Shown here: one piece after another, positions 14,360-22,741 of the stretch
Layout: the number at the start of each line of letters is the position of its first letter
How positions within the stretch are numbered: the stretch's first letter is position 1
Source: UMGS1649 sp045534225
GTDB lineage: Bacteria > Bacillota > Clostridia > TANB77 > CAG-465
NCBI GenBank assembly: GCA_045534225.1
Contig: JAZSJJ010000006.1
Span: 1-26,558 of the forward strand
Direction of reading: 5' to 3'
Length of the DNA: 26,558 nucleotides
The notes under the pieces: generated by a model
Databases searched by the model: none
Told to the model about the DNA's origin: nothing
What the model saw: the letters and a program-made list of their open reading frames with translations, nothing else
Position numbers and translations under genes: made by a program

Positions 14360-14914
14360 ATGAGAATAATAGCAGGAAAATTTAGAGGAAGAAAATTATT
14401 AGAATTTGATGTAGATAGTACTAGACCAACTTTAGATAGAGTTAAAGAGCCTATGTTTTCAATACTTTTACCATATTTAGAAGATGCTAAAGTGTTAGAT
14501 CTTTTTAGTGGTACTGGTAATCTAGCAATAGAGGCGTTATCTAGAGGTGCGTCTTTTGCTTGGATGAACGATATAAATAAAAAGGCATTAAGGCTAATTT
14601 CTGGCAATGTTTCGTTGACACATACGGAAAATTGTGTTAAAATAACGGGGAAAGATTATGCAAAATGTTTAAAGCAAATACATGAGGAAGGATTAAAGTT
14701 CGATGTTATATTTTTAGATCCGCCTTATGGTATAGATAGTGAAGAAAAAATATTAAAACTAATACTGGAATATGGTGTACTTGAAGAGGATGGAATTATT
14801 GTATTAGAAAGCGACAAAAGAAAAGATGTTGAAGAAAATATACAAGGGCTAAACCTTAAAGATAAAAGAACATATGGAAGAGTAGTTATTAGGTTGTATG
14901 AGTTGGAGGATTAA
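14360..14914 (+). CDS. rsmD: 16S rRNA (guanine966-N2)-methyltransferase RsmD
   Basis: A 184-residue class I SAM-dependent methyltransferase that modifies G966 of 16S rRNA. It starts with the family signature MRIIAGKFRGRKL and RPTLDRVKEPMF. The SAM site is VLDLFSGTGNLAIEALSRGA and the catalytic motif is DPPYG (120-124). AGGAGA precedes the start. A TATAAT box (14331-14336) without a clear -35 lies just after the upstream terminator and probably serves the gene. The next gene starts two bases after its stop. In Firmicutes rsmD is usually followed by coaD; here it is not. Confidence 0.97.
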   Translation: MRIIAGKFRGRKLLEFDVDSTRPTLDRVKEPMFSILLPYLEDAKVLDLFSGTGNLAIEALSRGASFAWMNDINKKALRLISGNVSLTHTENCVKITGKDYAKCLKQIHEEGLKFDVIFLDPPYGIDSEEKILKLILEYGVLEEDGIIVLESDKRKDVEENIQGLNLKDKRTYGRVVIRLYELED

Positions 14915-14916
14915 AC

Positions 14917-15354
14917 ATGGAAATATTTACATTATTAGAAAATTTAGAAGAATTAGTTGAAAGTGGTACAAAAGTTCCTTTATCTACAAAGGTTCTTGTG
15001 GACAAGGATGAATTAAGCGAAATTTTAGAAGAAATTCGCATGAAATTACCTGATGAATTAAAACAAGCTAAATGGGTGAAAGAAGAAAGACAAAGAATAA
15101 TAATGGACGCTCAAAAAGAAGCAGACCAAATAGTTAAAGAAACAGAAACTAAGATAATATCTTTAGTAGATGATCATGAAATAACAAGACAAGCTTTAGC
15201 ACAAAAAGAAGAAATAATTGAGTCAGCAGATAGAGTGGCACGTGAAATTTCTGAAGGAACAAGACAATATGCAGACGCATTACTTGGAAGATTAGAAGAA
15301 ATATTAAAAGAAACTTTAAACGTTATTCATGACAACAGAAAAGAATTAAAATAA
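14917..15354 (+). CDS. Coiled-coil protein often annotated as ATPase in Clostridia
   Basis: A 145-residue hydrophilic protein, predicted to be almost wholly alpha-helical and coiled (about 45-140), with no Walker motif and no membrane segment. The segment KVLVDKDELSEILEEIRMKLPDELKQAKWVKEERQ (read in two parts around residues 26-60) is typical of a clostridial family found after rsmD and coaD and loosely annotated as ATPase or ATP synthase subunit-like. It also recalls DivIVA-like or F0 b-subunit-like coils. Its role is unknown; the position after rsmD suggests co-transcription. GGAGGA within rsmD (14905-14910) supports the start. Confidence 0.75.
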   Translation: MEIFTLLENLEELVESGTKVPLSTKVLVDKDELSEILEEIRMKLPDELKQAKWVKEERQRIIMDAQKEADQIVKETETKIISLVDDHEITRQALAQKEEIIESADRVAREISEGTRQYADALLGRLEEILKETLNVIHDNRKELK

Positions 15355-15365
15355 CATATAAAAAC

Positions 15366-15425
15366 AGCAAAAGTAAATTAGTAAAAAATGCTTAAATACT
15401 AAATACTTTTGTTGCTTTTTTTTTT
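15366..15425 (+). terminator. Terminator after the coiled-coil gene
   Basis: AGCAAAAGTA (15366-15375) pairs with TACTTTTGTTGCT (15404-15416) with a small bulge, continued inward by TTAGTA/TACTAA. Ten T residues follow (15416-15425). Confidence 0.85.
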
Positions 15426-15465
15426 AATATAATATAGAATTATATTAGTATAAAAGGGGATTACT

Positions 15466-17892
15466 ATGGGTAGAAGAAAAGGAAGCAAAAATAAAAAGAA
15501 AAAAACTACTGCAGCAAAAGAACCAAAAAAGACTTTTTTATCTGAATTTATGGGTGGATTAGTCTTTGTATTAGGGCTTGCGTTATTTATTTTATTTAAA
15601 TTTGATAACATTGGCGTAGTAGCAGATAATATAAATATGTTTTTTACAGGGCTATTGGGTGAAGCAAGAATAATACTTCCAGTAGTATGTGGTTATGTTG
15701 GAATAGTTTCAATATTATCTAGCAAAAAGAAAAATGTAGGAGCAGAACTTCTAAAGGGATGCTTAATAACTGTTTTAGTATCAGCAACAATTTACGCATT
15801 TACAGTAGATAGATACGATTTCTGGACTAATCCAGGAGCGTTTGTAAACTTCGCATATAAAGGTGCAATAACAGAAAATAACTATGCAGGTCTTCTAGGT
15901 GGTATAGTTGCATCGCTTACTAATCTATGTGGCGGAGTATTAATTTCCAAAATAATACTTGTAACATTTACATTCTTCTTTATATTATTCTTTATAAACT
16001 TAAGTTTAAGAGATTTCTTTGCGATTGTATATAATATAGTAATAACAATTGTAGAGTTTATAGCAAATATGTTCATCACAGTATTTACTACAGATGAAGA
16101 TTCTATAAAGAGAAAAGAATTAAAATTAAAAGAACGTGAAAAGATTAAAAGAGAAAAAGAAATAGAAAAAATACATAAAGAAGATTTGAAACGAGCAGAA
16201 AATGTAGTTAGAAATTATGCTAATGTACAAGAGGAAGAAAATGGACAAATAAAATTAGATCTTGCAAGCGAAAGTGAAATAAAACAAAAACAAGAAAAGT
16301 TAAAAGGCCTTCAAGATGAATTCTTCAAAAAACAAAAAGAAGAAAGTGAAGAAAAGAATGTTAAGGAAGTTCTTCAATTAGATCACTCAATGCATGAGGA
16401 TGATTTAGAAGACTACAACTTCCCACCATTATCTTTACTTGGAGATCCAGCGCCATCACTTAAAGTTGTTACTAAAAAACAACTGGATATGATAGCAGAT
16501 AAACTAGAAAAGACATTATTAAGCTTCGGTGTTGAAGCTAAAGTTAAGAATATAACTCGTGGACCAACAGTAGTACGTTATGAACTACTTCCAGCTCCGG
16601 GTGTTAAGGTAAGTAAAATAGTTAACCTTGCAGACGATATTGCACTTAACCTTGCAGCAAAAGCAATACGTATAGAAGCACCAATACCTGGTAAAGGTAC
16701 TGTTGGTATAGAAATACCAAATGAAGTTAAAGAAGCTGTATATATTAAAGATGTAATAGCATCAGATAAATTTAACAATGCAGAATCTAAATTAACATTT
16801 GCTTTAGGTAAAGATACAGCAGGTGATGTAACTATAGGAGATATAGCTAAAATGCCGCACGTATTAATAGCTGGTGCAACAGGTTCTGGTAAGAGTGTAT
16901 GCATAAACGCACTTTTAACATCAATATTATACAAGGCTAAACCAAGCGATGTTAAATTAATATTAGTGGATCCTAAGGTTGTTGAGCTTTCTGTATATAA
17001 CGGAATACCACATTTGTTAATTCCAGTTGTAACAGATCCTAAAAAAGCAGCAGGTGCTTTAGACTGGGCGGTTTCTGAAATGGAAGCAAGATATGCTAAG
17101 TTTGCAGAATACGGAGTAAGAGACATCAAGGGATATAACAAAATAATAGAAAGAGAAGAAAACGGAAAGAAATTACCACAAATAGTAATAATAATAGACG
17201 AGTTGGCTGACCTTATGATGGTAGCAGCAAATGATGTTGAAGCAAGTATTTGTAGAATAGCACAAAAGGCAAGAGCAGCAGGTATGCACTTAGTAGTTGC
17301 TACACAAAGACCGTCTGTAGATATTATCACAGGTGTAATTAAAGCAAACATACCTTCAAGAATAGCGTTTACAGTATCTTCCCAAGTGGATTCAAGAACA
17401 ATACTTGATCAAGTTGGTGCTGAAACACTTCTTGGAAAAGGAGATATGTTATACTTCCCAACTGGAGAAATGAAACCACAAAGAATGCAAGGTGCATTTG
17501 TTTCAGATGCAGAAGTAGAAAACATAGTAACATTTATTAAAGGTAATTCAGAAGCTAGATATAATGAAGATATTATAGAACACATAGAAAAACAAGGTAA
17601 AGTAAATAAAGGAATGGATGATCCAGAAGCAGAAGAAGGCGATGATGCAGATGCACTTCTAGATCAAGCAATAGACCTTGTTGTAGATATGGGGCAAGCA
17701 TCAGCTTCAATGTTGCAAAGAAGATTTAGAATAGGATATTCAAGAGCAGGAAGAATCATAGACCAAATGGAAGCAAGAGGGATTGTTTCGGGATATGAAG
17801 GTTCAAAACCTCGTCAAGTATTAATATCTAAGGAAGAATGGGAAGAATTAAAAATGACACCAGGACTTCCAACTAATGAGGAGAGTATATAA
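15466..17892 (+). CDS. ftsK: DNA translocase FtsK/SpoIIIE
   Basis: An 808-residue membrane-anchored hexameric motor that pumps chromosomal DNA through the division or sporulation septum. A basic N-terminus (GRRKGSKNKKKK) precedes about four membrane helices (residues 25-190), then a charged linker (200-330), the alpha/beta motor with Walker A GATGSGKS (470-477) and Walker B IIIDELADLM, and the C-terminal winged-helix gamma domain (about 730-805, ASASMLQRRFRIGYSRAGRI) that reads KOPS/SRS sequences. A single copy in a spore former may serve both vegetative and forespore DNA translocation (inference). AAGGGGA precedes the ATG. A TATAAT box (15428-15433) without a good -35 lies upstream. The next gene starts immediately after the stop codon. 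Confidence 0.97.
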   Translation: MGRRKGSKNKKKKTTAAKEPKKTFLSEFMGGLVFVLGLALFILFKFDNIGVVADNINMFFTGLLGEARIILPVVCGYVGIVSILSSKKKNVGAELLKGCLITVLVSATIYAFTVDRYDFWTNPGAFVNFAYKGAITENNYAGLLGGIVASLTNLCGGVLISKIILVTFTFFFILFFINLSLRDFFAIVYNIVITIVEFIANMFITVFTTDEDSIKRKELKLKEREKIKREKEIEKIHKEDLKRAENVVRNYANVQEEENGQIKLDLASESEIKQKQEKLKGLQDEFFKKQKEESEEKNVKEVLQLDHSMHEDDLEDYNFPPLSLLGDPAPSLKVVTKKQLDMIADKLEKTLLSFGVEAKVKNITRGPTVVRYELLPAPGVKVSKIVNLADDIALNLAAKAIRIEAPIPGKGTVGIEIPNEVKEAVYIKDVIASDKFNNAESKLTFALGKDTAGDVTIGDIAKMPHVLIAGATGSGKSVCINALLTSILYKAKPSDVKLILVDPKVVELSVYNGIPHLLIPVVTDPKKAAGALDWAVSEMEARYAKFAEYGVRDIKGYNKIIEREENGKKLPQIVIIIDELADLMMVAANDVEASICRIAQKARAAGMHLVVATQRPSVDIITGVIKANIPSRIAFTVSSQVDSRTILDQVGAETLLGKGDMLYFPTGEMKPQRMQGAFVSDAEVENIVTFIKGNSEARYNEDIIEHIEKQGKVNKGMDDPEAEEGDDADALLDQAIDLVVDMGQASASMLQRRFRIGYSRAGRIIDQMEARGIVSGYEGSKPRQVLISKEEWEELKMTPGLPTNEESI

Positions 17893-18375
17893 ATGAGTAT
17901 ATTAAATAGACAAAAGAAAAGAGATGCATATTTATTAGCAGAAGCACAACCAATGCGTATAAAAAATGAAGATGGCAAAGATATAAATGTATTTTTTGGT
18001 GGCTTATGCAATGTGGGAGATAAAGTTCTACACAGTGCTTGTATAGAATATATAATAAATAATAAAAGAACAGTAGAAAAAATGGTTTTAATAGAACCGG
18101 TAACTAGAGAATATGCTGATGGATATATTGAAGATAGGACTGAAAAATATTTCAAAGAAATATTAGACAGTGCAAATATGTCTGAAGATAAAGAAAAATA
18201 TGAGGCTTTAACTAAATTCTTTGGTATGAAAGAAACCGAAGAAGATGAACTTAAGAGTGATTACATCGGTTCTTTAGCACAATATGAAAATGGTACATAT
18301 TATAGATTTTTTGATGACAATTTCAGAATTCAATATGTAAGGGAGAAACTAGACGAAAAAGAATTATACTGGTAG
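17893..18375 (+). CDS. Unknown cytosolic protein after ftsK
   Basis: 160 residues, soluble, acidic C-terminal half, no signal peptide or membrane helix and no motif I recognise. The most distinctive stretches are NVFFGGLCNVGDKVLHSACIEY split about residue 45, and SDYIGSLAQYENGTYYRFFDDN near the end. The ATG directly abuts the ftsK stop and uses a GAGGAGAG site inside ftsK, so it is translationally coupled; the nuclease gene follows 15 bases later. Confidence 0.75.
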   Translation: MSILNRQKKRDAYLLAEAQPMRIKNEDGKDINVFFGGLCNVGDKVLHSACIEYIINNKRTVEKMVLIEPVTREYADGYIEDRTEKYFKEILDSANMSEDKEKYEALTKFFGMKETEEDELKSDYIGSLAQYENGTYYRFFDDNFRIQYVREKLDEKELYW

Positions 18376-18390
18376 TATAGGAGGAAACTA

Positions 18391-20043
18391 ATGAAAATAA
18401 CATTTTTTGGAGCTGCAAGAGGTGTAACTGGTTCATGCCATATGATAGAAGTAGGAGACACAAAATTTCTTATAGATTGTGGATTGTTCCAAGGAACATT
18501 AACAGAGCAAATATTAAATTATGAAGAATTTCAATTTGATATAGATGATATAGATTTTGTTATACTTACACATGCTCACATAGATCATAGTGGTAGAATA
18601 CCAAAACTATTTGTTTCAGGATATAAAAATCCTGTATATTGTACGCCAGCAACAGCAGACCTATGTTCTGTAATGTTACCAGATAGTGGACACATACAAG
18701 AAAAAGAAATAGAATGGGTAAATAGAAAAAGAATGAGAGCTGGTAAAGCCCCAGAACCTCCTATATATACAGCAAAAGATGGTTTGGACAGCTGTAAACT
18801 ATTAAAGAAAATAGACTATGGTAGAGAGTATAAAATAAACGATAATATCACTTTCAAATTCTTAGATGCTGGACACATGTTAGGATCTGCAATAGTAGAG
18901 CTATACATTACAGAAAACGGTAAAACAGAAAAAATGACGTTTACTGGTGACCTTGGAAATGAAGAAAATCCAATAATACGTGAACCAGAAAACGTAATAG
19001 ATACAGATTATCTAGTAATTGAATCTACATATGGTGGAAGATTCCATAGCCCAATAAAGGAACAATCTGAGGAGTTTATTAAAATAATATTAAATACCAT
19101 AGACAGAGGTGGTAATGTAATAATACCATCGTTTGCAGTTGGTAGAACACAAGAAATATTATTTGAACTAAATAAATATTTATCTAAAGATGTAGATGCA
19201 GAAAAATATATAGAAAGATTAGATAATATACCAATAGTTGTAGATAGTCCTTTAGCAAAAAATGCGACAGAAATATTTGAAGATAACTTCAATTGCTACA
19301 ACGAAGATGCATTAAGTTATTTACTTATGGGAGATAACCCAATAAGCTTCAAGAACTTAAGATTTACTGCATCAGCAGATGAATCTAAGGCACTTAATGA
19401 AGATGAAACACCAAAGATAATAATATCTGCAAGTGGAATGTGTGAAGCAGGACGTGTAAAACATCACCTAAAACACAATCTATGGAGACCAGAATCTACA
19501 ATATTATTTGTAGGATACCAAGCAGAAGGAACGCTAGGTAGAAAGATAGTATCTGGCGAACCAAGAGTAAAAATATTTGGTGAAGAAATTGGTGTAAATG
19601 CAGAAATAAGAATGTTAGATGCATTCTCTGGTCATGCAGACCAAAACGGTATATTAGAATTCATAGATAAAATAGAAAAGAAACCTAAAAAGATATTCCT
19701 AGTACATGGAGAATATGAAGGACAAAAGATACTTAAAGAAGCAATAGAATCTAAATTTGGAATAGAAGTAATAATTCCAGAAAGAGATGAAAGATACTAT
19801 TTAGGAGATAGCAAGTTTGAAAAGACAAGCTACAATGTACGCGAAACAAACTTAAGATTAGATATTTACGAAATGCTTACATACTTAAAAATAGATATGG
19901 AAGATGTATCTAAAGTAGTTAAATCTGATGTAAAACATGGGGCAACAGAAGAAGAAATGTTTGAAATTAAGATGAAATTAGTAGGGCTTAAAGAAGAAAT
20001 GCAAAAGATAAAAAATAGAGTTAAAATAGAAGATATGAATTAA
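18391..20043 (+). CDS. MBL-fold beta-CASP RNA nuclease-like protein
   Basis: A 550-residue protein related to CPSF73/Ysh1-type metallo-beta-lactamase RNases. Motif 2 is HAHIDH (61-66), which binds two zinc ions; GHMLGSA and FTGDLG give further ligands. The beta-CASP part has FAVGRTQE, DSPLAKNATEIFE and SASGMCEAGR, and the RMMBL-like end carries AFSGHADQNGI and FLVHGE. About 90 extra residues at the C-terminus form a helical tail. It probably processes RNA as endo- or 5'-exonuclease, distinct from RNase J by its domain order; the substrate is unknown. AGGAGG sets the start. It ends the unit that begins at ftsK and has its own terminator. Confidence 0.9.
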   Translation: MKITFFGAARGVTGSCHMIEVGDTKFLIDCGLFQGTLTEQILNYEEFQFDIDDIDFVILTHAHIDHSGRIPKLFVSGYKNPVYCTPATADLCSVMLPDSGHIQEKEIEWVNRKRMRAGKAPEPPIYTAKDGLDSCKLLKKIDYGREYKINDNITFKFLDAGHMLGSAIVELYITENGKTEKMTFTGDLGNEENPIIREPENVIDTDYLVIESTYGGRFHSPIKEQSEEFIKIILNTIDRGGNVIIPSFAVGRTQEILFELNKYLSKDVDAEKYIERLDNIPIVVDSPLAKNATEIFEDNFNCYNEDALSYLLMGDNPISFKNLRFTASADESKALNEDETPKIIISASGMCEAGRVKHHLKHNLWRPESTILFVGYQAEGTLGRKIVSGEPRVKIFGEEIGVNAEIRMLDAFSGHADQNGILEFIDKIEKKPKKIFLVHGEYEGQKILKEAIESKFGIEVIIPERDERYYLGDSKFEKTSYNVRETNLRLDIYEMLTYLKIDMEDVSKVVKSDVKHGATEEEMFEIKMKLVGLKEEMQKIKNRVKIEDMN

Positions 20044-20053
20044 GGATAAAACT

Positions 20054-20089
20054 AAACAGGAGTAACAAATCTAGTTACTTCTGTTTTTT
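20054..20089 (+). terminator. Terminator of the ftsK unit
   Basis: AACAGGAGTAAC (20055-20066) pairs with GTTACTTCTGTT (20074-20085) with one G-U pair, and T residues follow. Confidence 0.9.
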
Positions 20090-20121
20090 ATTAATAAACT
20101 GTATATAAATATACTTTTGTA

Positions 20122-20130
20122 TGATATAAT
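20122..20130 (+). promoter_or_regulatory. Extended -10 element before the zinc-ribbon membrane protein
   Basis: TGATATAAT is an extended -10 box 19 bases before the ATG at 20149. The -35 region is poor. The GTGGAGATG that follows supplies the ribosome binding site. Confidence 0.5.
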
Positions 20131-20148
20131 TCTTGTGGAGATGATAAT

Positions 20149-21162
20149 ATGAAATGTAAATGTTGTGGAAGGGAAGATGCGACAGATTTATATGACTTCT
20201 GTTTAACTTGTATAGAAAAGAATTGCGATATTGACGATTTGTTGCCACTAAAAGAATTTGGGTATGATCCAGATAAAAAAGAAGAAATAAAAGTAGCACC
20301 AAAAAAGAAAAAAGGAATAATTGAATTTTTAGCTAACGGAGATAAACTAGTATTTGGAATACAAATTGTTATACTGTTAGTTACTTTAATATTGCCGGTT
20401 GGATTGTTAATAATAGATTCATCATGGAATAGAGTTTCTATAGCTAATTTGTTTTGGTTTATAATACCAGCGATATATATTGCTTTTTTAATAGTGATTA
20501 GCATAATTAAAAATAAAAAAACAAGTGAACAACCACTAGCAAAACCAAGCGTGCAACCATATATAGCATTAAGAGCTGGATATTTAGAAGACGCGATAGA
20601 CTTTTACTTAGAATGTAAAGCGAGAAATGTAAATTCTGTAAACGATCCGGATTTTGATATTATAGTAAAAAATATGGATGATGAAATAGAAGAGCCAAAA
20701 AGCTTATTTAATATAGGAAAGAAAGTAGATGCTAAAATAAAAAATAAGAATAAAGAAATTGAGCTAGAAAAAGAATTAAAACCATATTATGAAAACAAAT
20801 TAAAATTCGTACATTCCTTAATAAGTGCTGGAAATATGACAGATGTAGAAGGTGCAAAAAAATATATAGACAAGATACAAATAGAGCCAGTAAAAATGAA
20901 AAAATTAGAATTTGGTTCAGAAGAAGTAAGATTTAATATTAAAGCACCCGAAGTAAAAATGTTTAAGAAACCAGCTAGAATGTATTGTAAGATAAAAATA
21001 AATATGTTCGAAGATGGAACGTTATTAGGTGAAGGTTATATCACAAACAGGTTATACGATTCCATGAATTATGATGTTGTATTCAAAATGAATGAAAAAA
21101 TTAAAGATAAGAAGAATGTAACATTTGAGTATGAATTTTTAGAATCAATAATATCAGAATAA
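20149..21162 (+). CDS. Zinc-ribbon, two-helix membrane protein of unknown function
   Basis: 337 residues. The N-terminus has two Cys pairs, CKCCGR and CLTC (residues 3-24), which look like a small zinc ribbon. A basic stretch KKKK then precedes two membrane helices (about 70-92 and 100-122). The remaining 210 residues are charged and cytosolic; the last 90, beginning FNIKAPEVKMFKKPARMYC, look beta-rich. Both ends should be inside the cell. No family is recognised. The gene stands alone between two terminators. Confidence 0.75.
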   Translation: MKCKCCGREDATDLYDFCLTCIEKNCDIDDLLPLKEFGYDPDKKEEIKVAPKKKKGIIEFLANGDKLVFGIQIVILLVTLILPVGLLIIDSSWNRVSIANLFWFIIPAIYIAFLIVISIIKNKKTSEQPLAKPSVQPYIALRAGYLEDAIDFYLECKARNVNSVNDPDFDIIVKNMDDEIEEPKSLFNIGKKVDAKIKNKNKEIELEKELKPYYENKLKFVHSLISAGNMTDVEGAKKYIDKIQIEPVKMKKLEFGSEEVRFNIKAPEVKMFKKPARMYCKIKINMFEDGTLLGEGYITNRLYDSMNYDVVFKMNEKIKDKKNVTFEYEFLESIISE

Positions 21163-21165
21163 TAT

Positions 21166-21195
21166 AAACCACGAGATTTTTCTCGTGGTTTTGGC
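21166..21195. terminator. Terminator between convergent genes
   Basis: AAACCACGAGA (21166-21176) pairs perfectly with TCTCGTGGTTT (21181-21191) around a TTTT loop. A short T-run follows on the plus strand; on the minus strand the tail is only AT-rich, so it works best for the plus gene. Confidence 0.82.
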
Positions 21196-21204
21196 ATATA
21201 TATA

Positions 21205-21573
21205 TTAAGTTTTATTCGGTAAATAGTAATCTATAACTCCATAGATAGCAGCTGCAATAACACTGCTTAACATAGAGATGTAGTAGCCACGGATTATGAA
21301 TTGAGACATATATATAATTAAAGTAGCAGATACAAAGCCAACAATAGCTCTACCAAAAGGAGCATCATGTATTTCTGTAACTGTTGCTACTAGATAATCT
21401 AATACTACTGTAACAAATGCACATAATACTAGAATAGGTGCACTTTCTGTGTTAAAGTTTGGTGCCATGTATGCAGTAGCAAAGAATATAACAAGTGCAG
21501 AAAAAAATCTAATAGCCATTTGTTTAGTCCTAATTTTATTTATTTGTTTATTCATAATTGTTTCTTTTACCAT
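21205..21573 (-). CDS. Small membrane protein (about four helices)
   Basis: 122 residues with a basic N-terminus (KQINKIRTKQ) and about four hydrophobic segments (roughly residues 22-42, 46-65, 76-93 and 97-116). The middle motif IHDAPFGRAIVGF and the end IYGVIDYYLP are distinctive and vaguely recall the DUF2512/YndM-like or four-helix holin-like families, but I cannot assign it. The start at 21573 follows GAGGT on the minus strand by eight bases; ATG at 21555 is the alternative. It is divergent from the DUF421 gene and shares with it a palindromic intergenic region. Confidence 0.7.
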   Translation of the reverse strand: MVKETIMNKQINKIRTKQMAIRFFSALVIFFATAYMAPNFNTESAPILVLCAFVTVVLDYLVATVTEIHDAPFGRAIVGFVSATLIIYMSQFIIRGYYISMLSSVIAAAIYGVIDYYLPNKT

Positions 21574-21591
21574 ATTTTTTTACCTCAAAAG

Positions 21592-21610
21592 ATACAAATA
21601 GTATTTGTAT
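21592..21610. promoter_or_regulatory. Palindrome in the divergent intergenic region
   Basis: ATACAAATA (21592-21600) and TATTTGTAT (21602-21610) form a perfect 9-bp inverted repeat around G21601, and a further ATACAAAT occurs at 21633-21640. A TATAAT (21608-21613) overlaps its right end. It may bind a regulator controlling both divergent genes. Confidence 0.45.
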
Positions 21611-21658
21611 AATTTTATAAAATATGCAAAAAATACAAATGTATATAAGGAGAAGAAA

Positions 21659-22300
21659 ATGTTAGTAGTATTTTTTAGAGGTTTAATTTTATTTACGGTT
21701 GTTTTTCTTGTAATAAGGCTTATGGGAAAAAGAGAACTTTCAAAAGTGCAACCTTTTGAACTTGCCATTATTGTTATGATATCTGATCTTGCATCAGGAC
21801 CAATGCAATCTAGAGATACTCAAATTTTTGCAGGGGTTATTCCAATAATTGCACTCCTTATTCTATATGGAATATTTACGCTTGTTATACAGTCTAGCAA
21901 TAAAGTAGAAAGTGTTATTTGTGGAACACCAAGTCTAGTTATATACAAAGGAAAAATATTAGAAGAAGAATTAAAAAAACAGCAATTAACAATAGAAGAA
22001 CTTATGGAACAGTTAAGAAGTAAAGACATATATACGGTACAAGAAACAGCTTATGCAATACTTGAAACTAATGGAGATTTAAATGCAGTAAAAATGGAAG
22101 ACGCTACAGGAAATAGCATACCACTTAATGTAGTAGTAAACGGAGAATATGCAGATAAAAATATTAAAATGCTAAATCTTACTAGAAAGGATATAGATAA
22201 AAAGTTACTTAAGAAAAATCTAAAACTAAAAAATATATTAATAGCAACAATAGATGCAAATGGTAGATTTGTATACCAAGAAAAGGAGAAGAAAGTATGA
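21659..22300 (+). CDS. DUF421 (YetF-like) membrane protein
   Basis: 213 residues. About three membrane helices (residues 2-20, 37-52 and 61-80) carry the family signature VIRLMGKRELSKVQPFELAIIVMIS in two parts, and a cytosolic domain follows with the typical ELMEQLRSKDIYTVQETAYAIL (about 120-145). DUF421 proteins occur widely in spore formers, several under sporulation control, but their biochemical role is unsettled. ATG 21659 follows AAGGAGA (21647-21653); the frame is open 18 codons further up to 21605, with no ribosome binding site. It overlaps the next gene by four bases. Confidence 0.93.
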   Translation: MLVVFFRGLILFTVVFLVIRLMGKRELSKVQPFELAIIVMISDLASGPMQSRDTQIFAGVIPIIALLILYGIFTLVIQSSNKVESVICGTPSLVIYKGKILEEELKKQQLTIEELMEQLRSKDIYTVQETAYAILETNGDLNAVKMEDATGNSIPLNVVVNGEYADKNIKMLNLTRKDIDKKLLKKNLKLKNILIATIDANGRFVYQEKEKKV

Positions 22301-22695
22301 AACAAATATTAATAATATCTTGTACACTTCTATTAATTCTTGGGTTACACTTTGTGCAATATTCTTTTCTAAAAGATTCAAGAGAATTAATTATATCTAA
22401 AATATCTAAACTAGAAGAAAGCATAACAAATGACGAAAGTTTGGATAAAATACAAGCAAACAAACAAGAATTAGAAAAACTTTGGAATAAAAAAGAATTA
22501 GGCTATGGTATATTTTGTGAACATAGTGCAGTATCGGATATAAAAGAAAGTATGTCTAGCATATACAAATACATATTGTTATTAAACGAAGAAGAAACAG
22601 TAAAACCACATTTATTAATAGAATGTAATATATTAAAAGAGAGAATAGAAAAGGTCGTAGAAAGTGAAAGATTAAAGCTTACAAATGTTTTGTAA
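22297..22695 (+). CDS. DUF4363 family protein
   Basis: 132 residues: one N-terminal membrane helix (about 3-22) or signal peptide, then a helical domain outside with the family-like LEKLWNKKELGYGIFCEHSAVSDIKESM (residues 65-92, read in parts). DUF4363 genes are commonly paired with DUF421; here the ATG overlaps the DUF421 stop (ATGA), so the two are translationally coupled and may act together. Confidence 0.88.
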   Translation: MKQILIISCTLLLILGLHFVQYSFLKDSRELIISKISKLEESITNDESLDKIQANKQELEKLWNKKELGYGIFCEHSAVSDIKESMSSIYKYILLLNEEETVKPHLLIECNILKERIEKVVESERLKLTNVL

Positions 22696-22702
22696 GCTTT
22701 AA
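22672..22702. terminator. Long perfect hairpin at the end of the DUF4363 gene
   Basis: TTAAAGCTTACAAA (22672-22685) pairs perfectly over 14 bp with TTTGTAAGCTTTAA (22689-22702) around a 3-base loop. It includes the stop codon of the gene. There is no T-run on either side, so it is an atypical terminator or mRNA end-protector for the convergent DUF4363 and dapA transcripts. Confidence 0.55.
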
Positions 22703-22741
22703 CAATTATAAATAATATAAAATATAAAAAAATAAAGAATA

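Noticed and set aside
16578..17351. 257-codon minus-strand open frame inside ftsK
   Set aside because: It lies fully opposite the conserved FtsK motor domain; a shadow frame.
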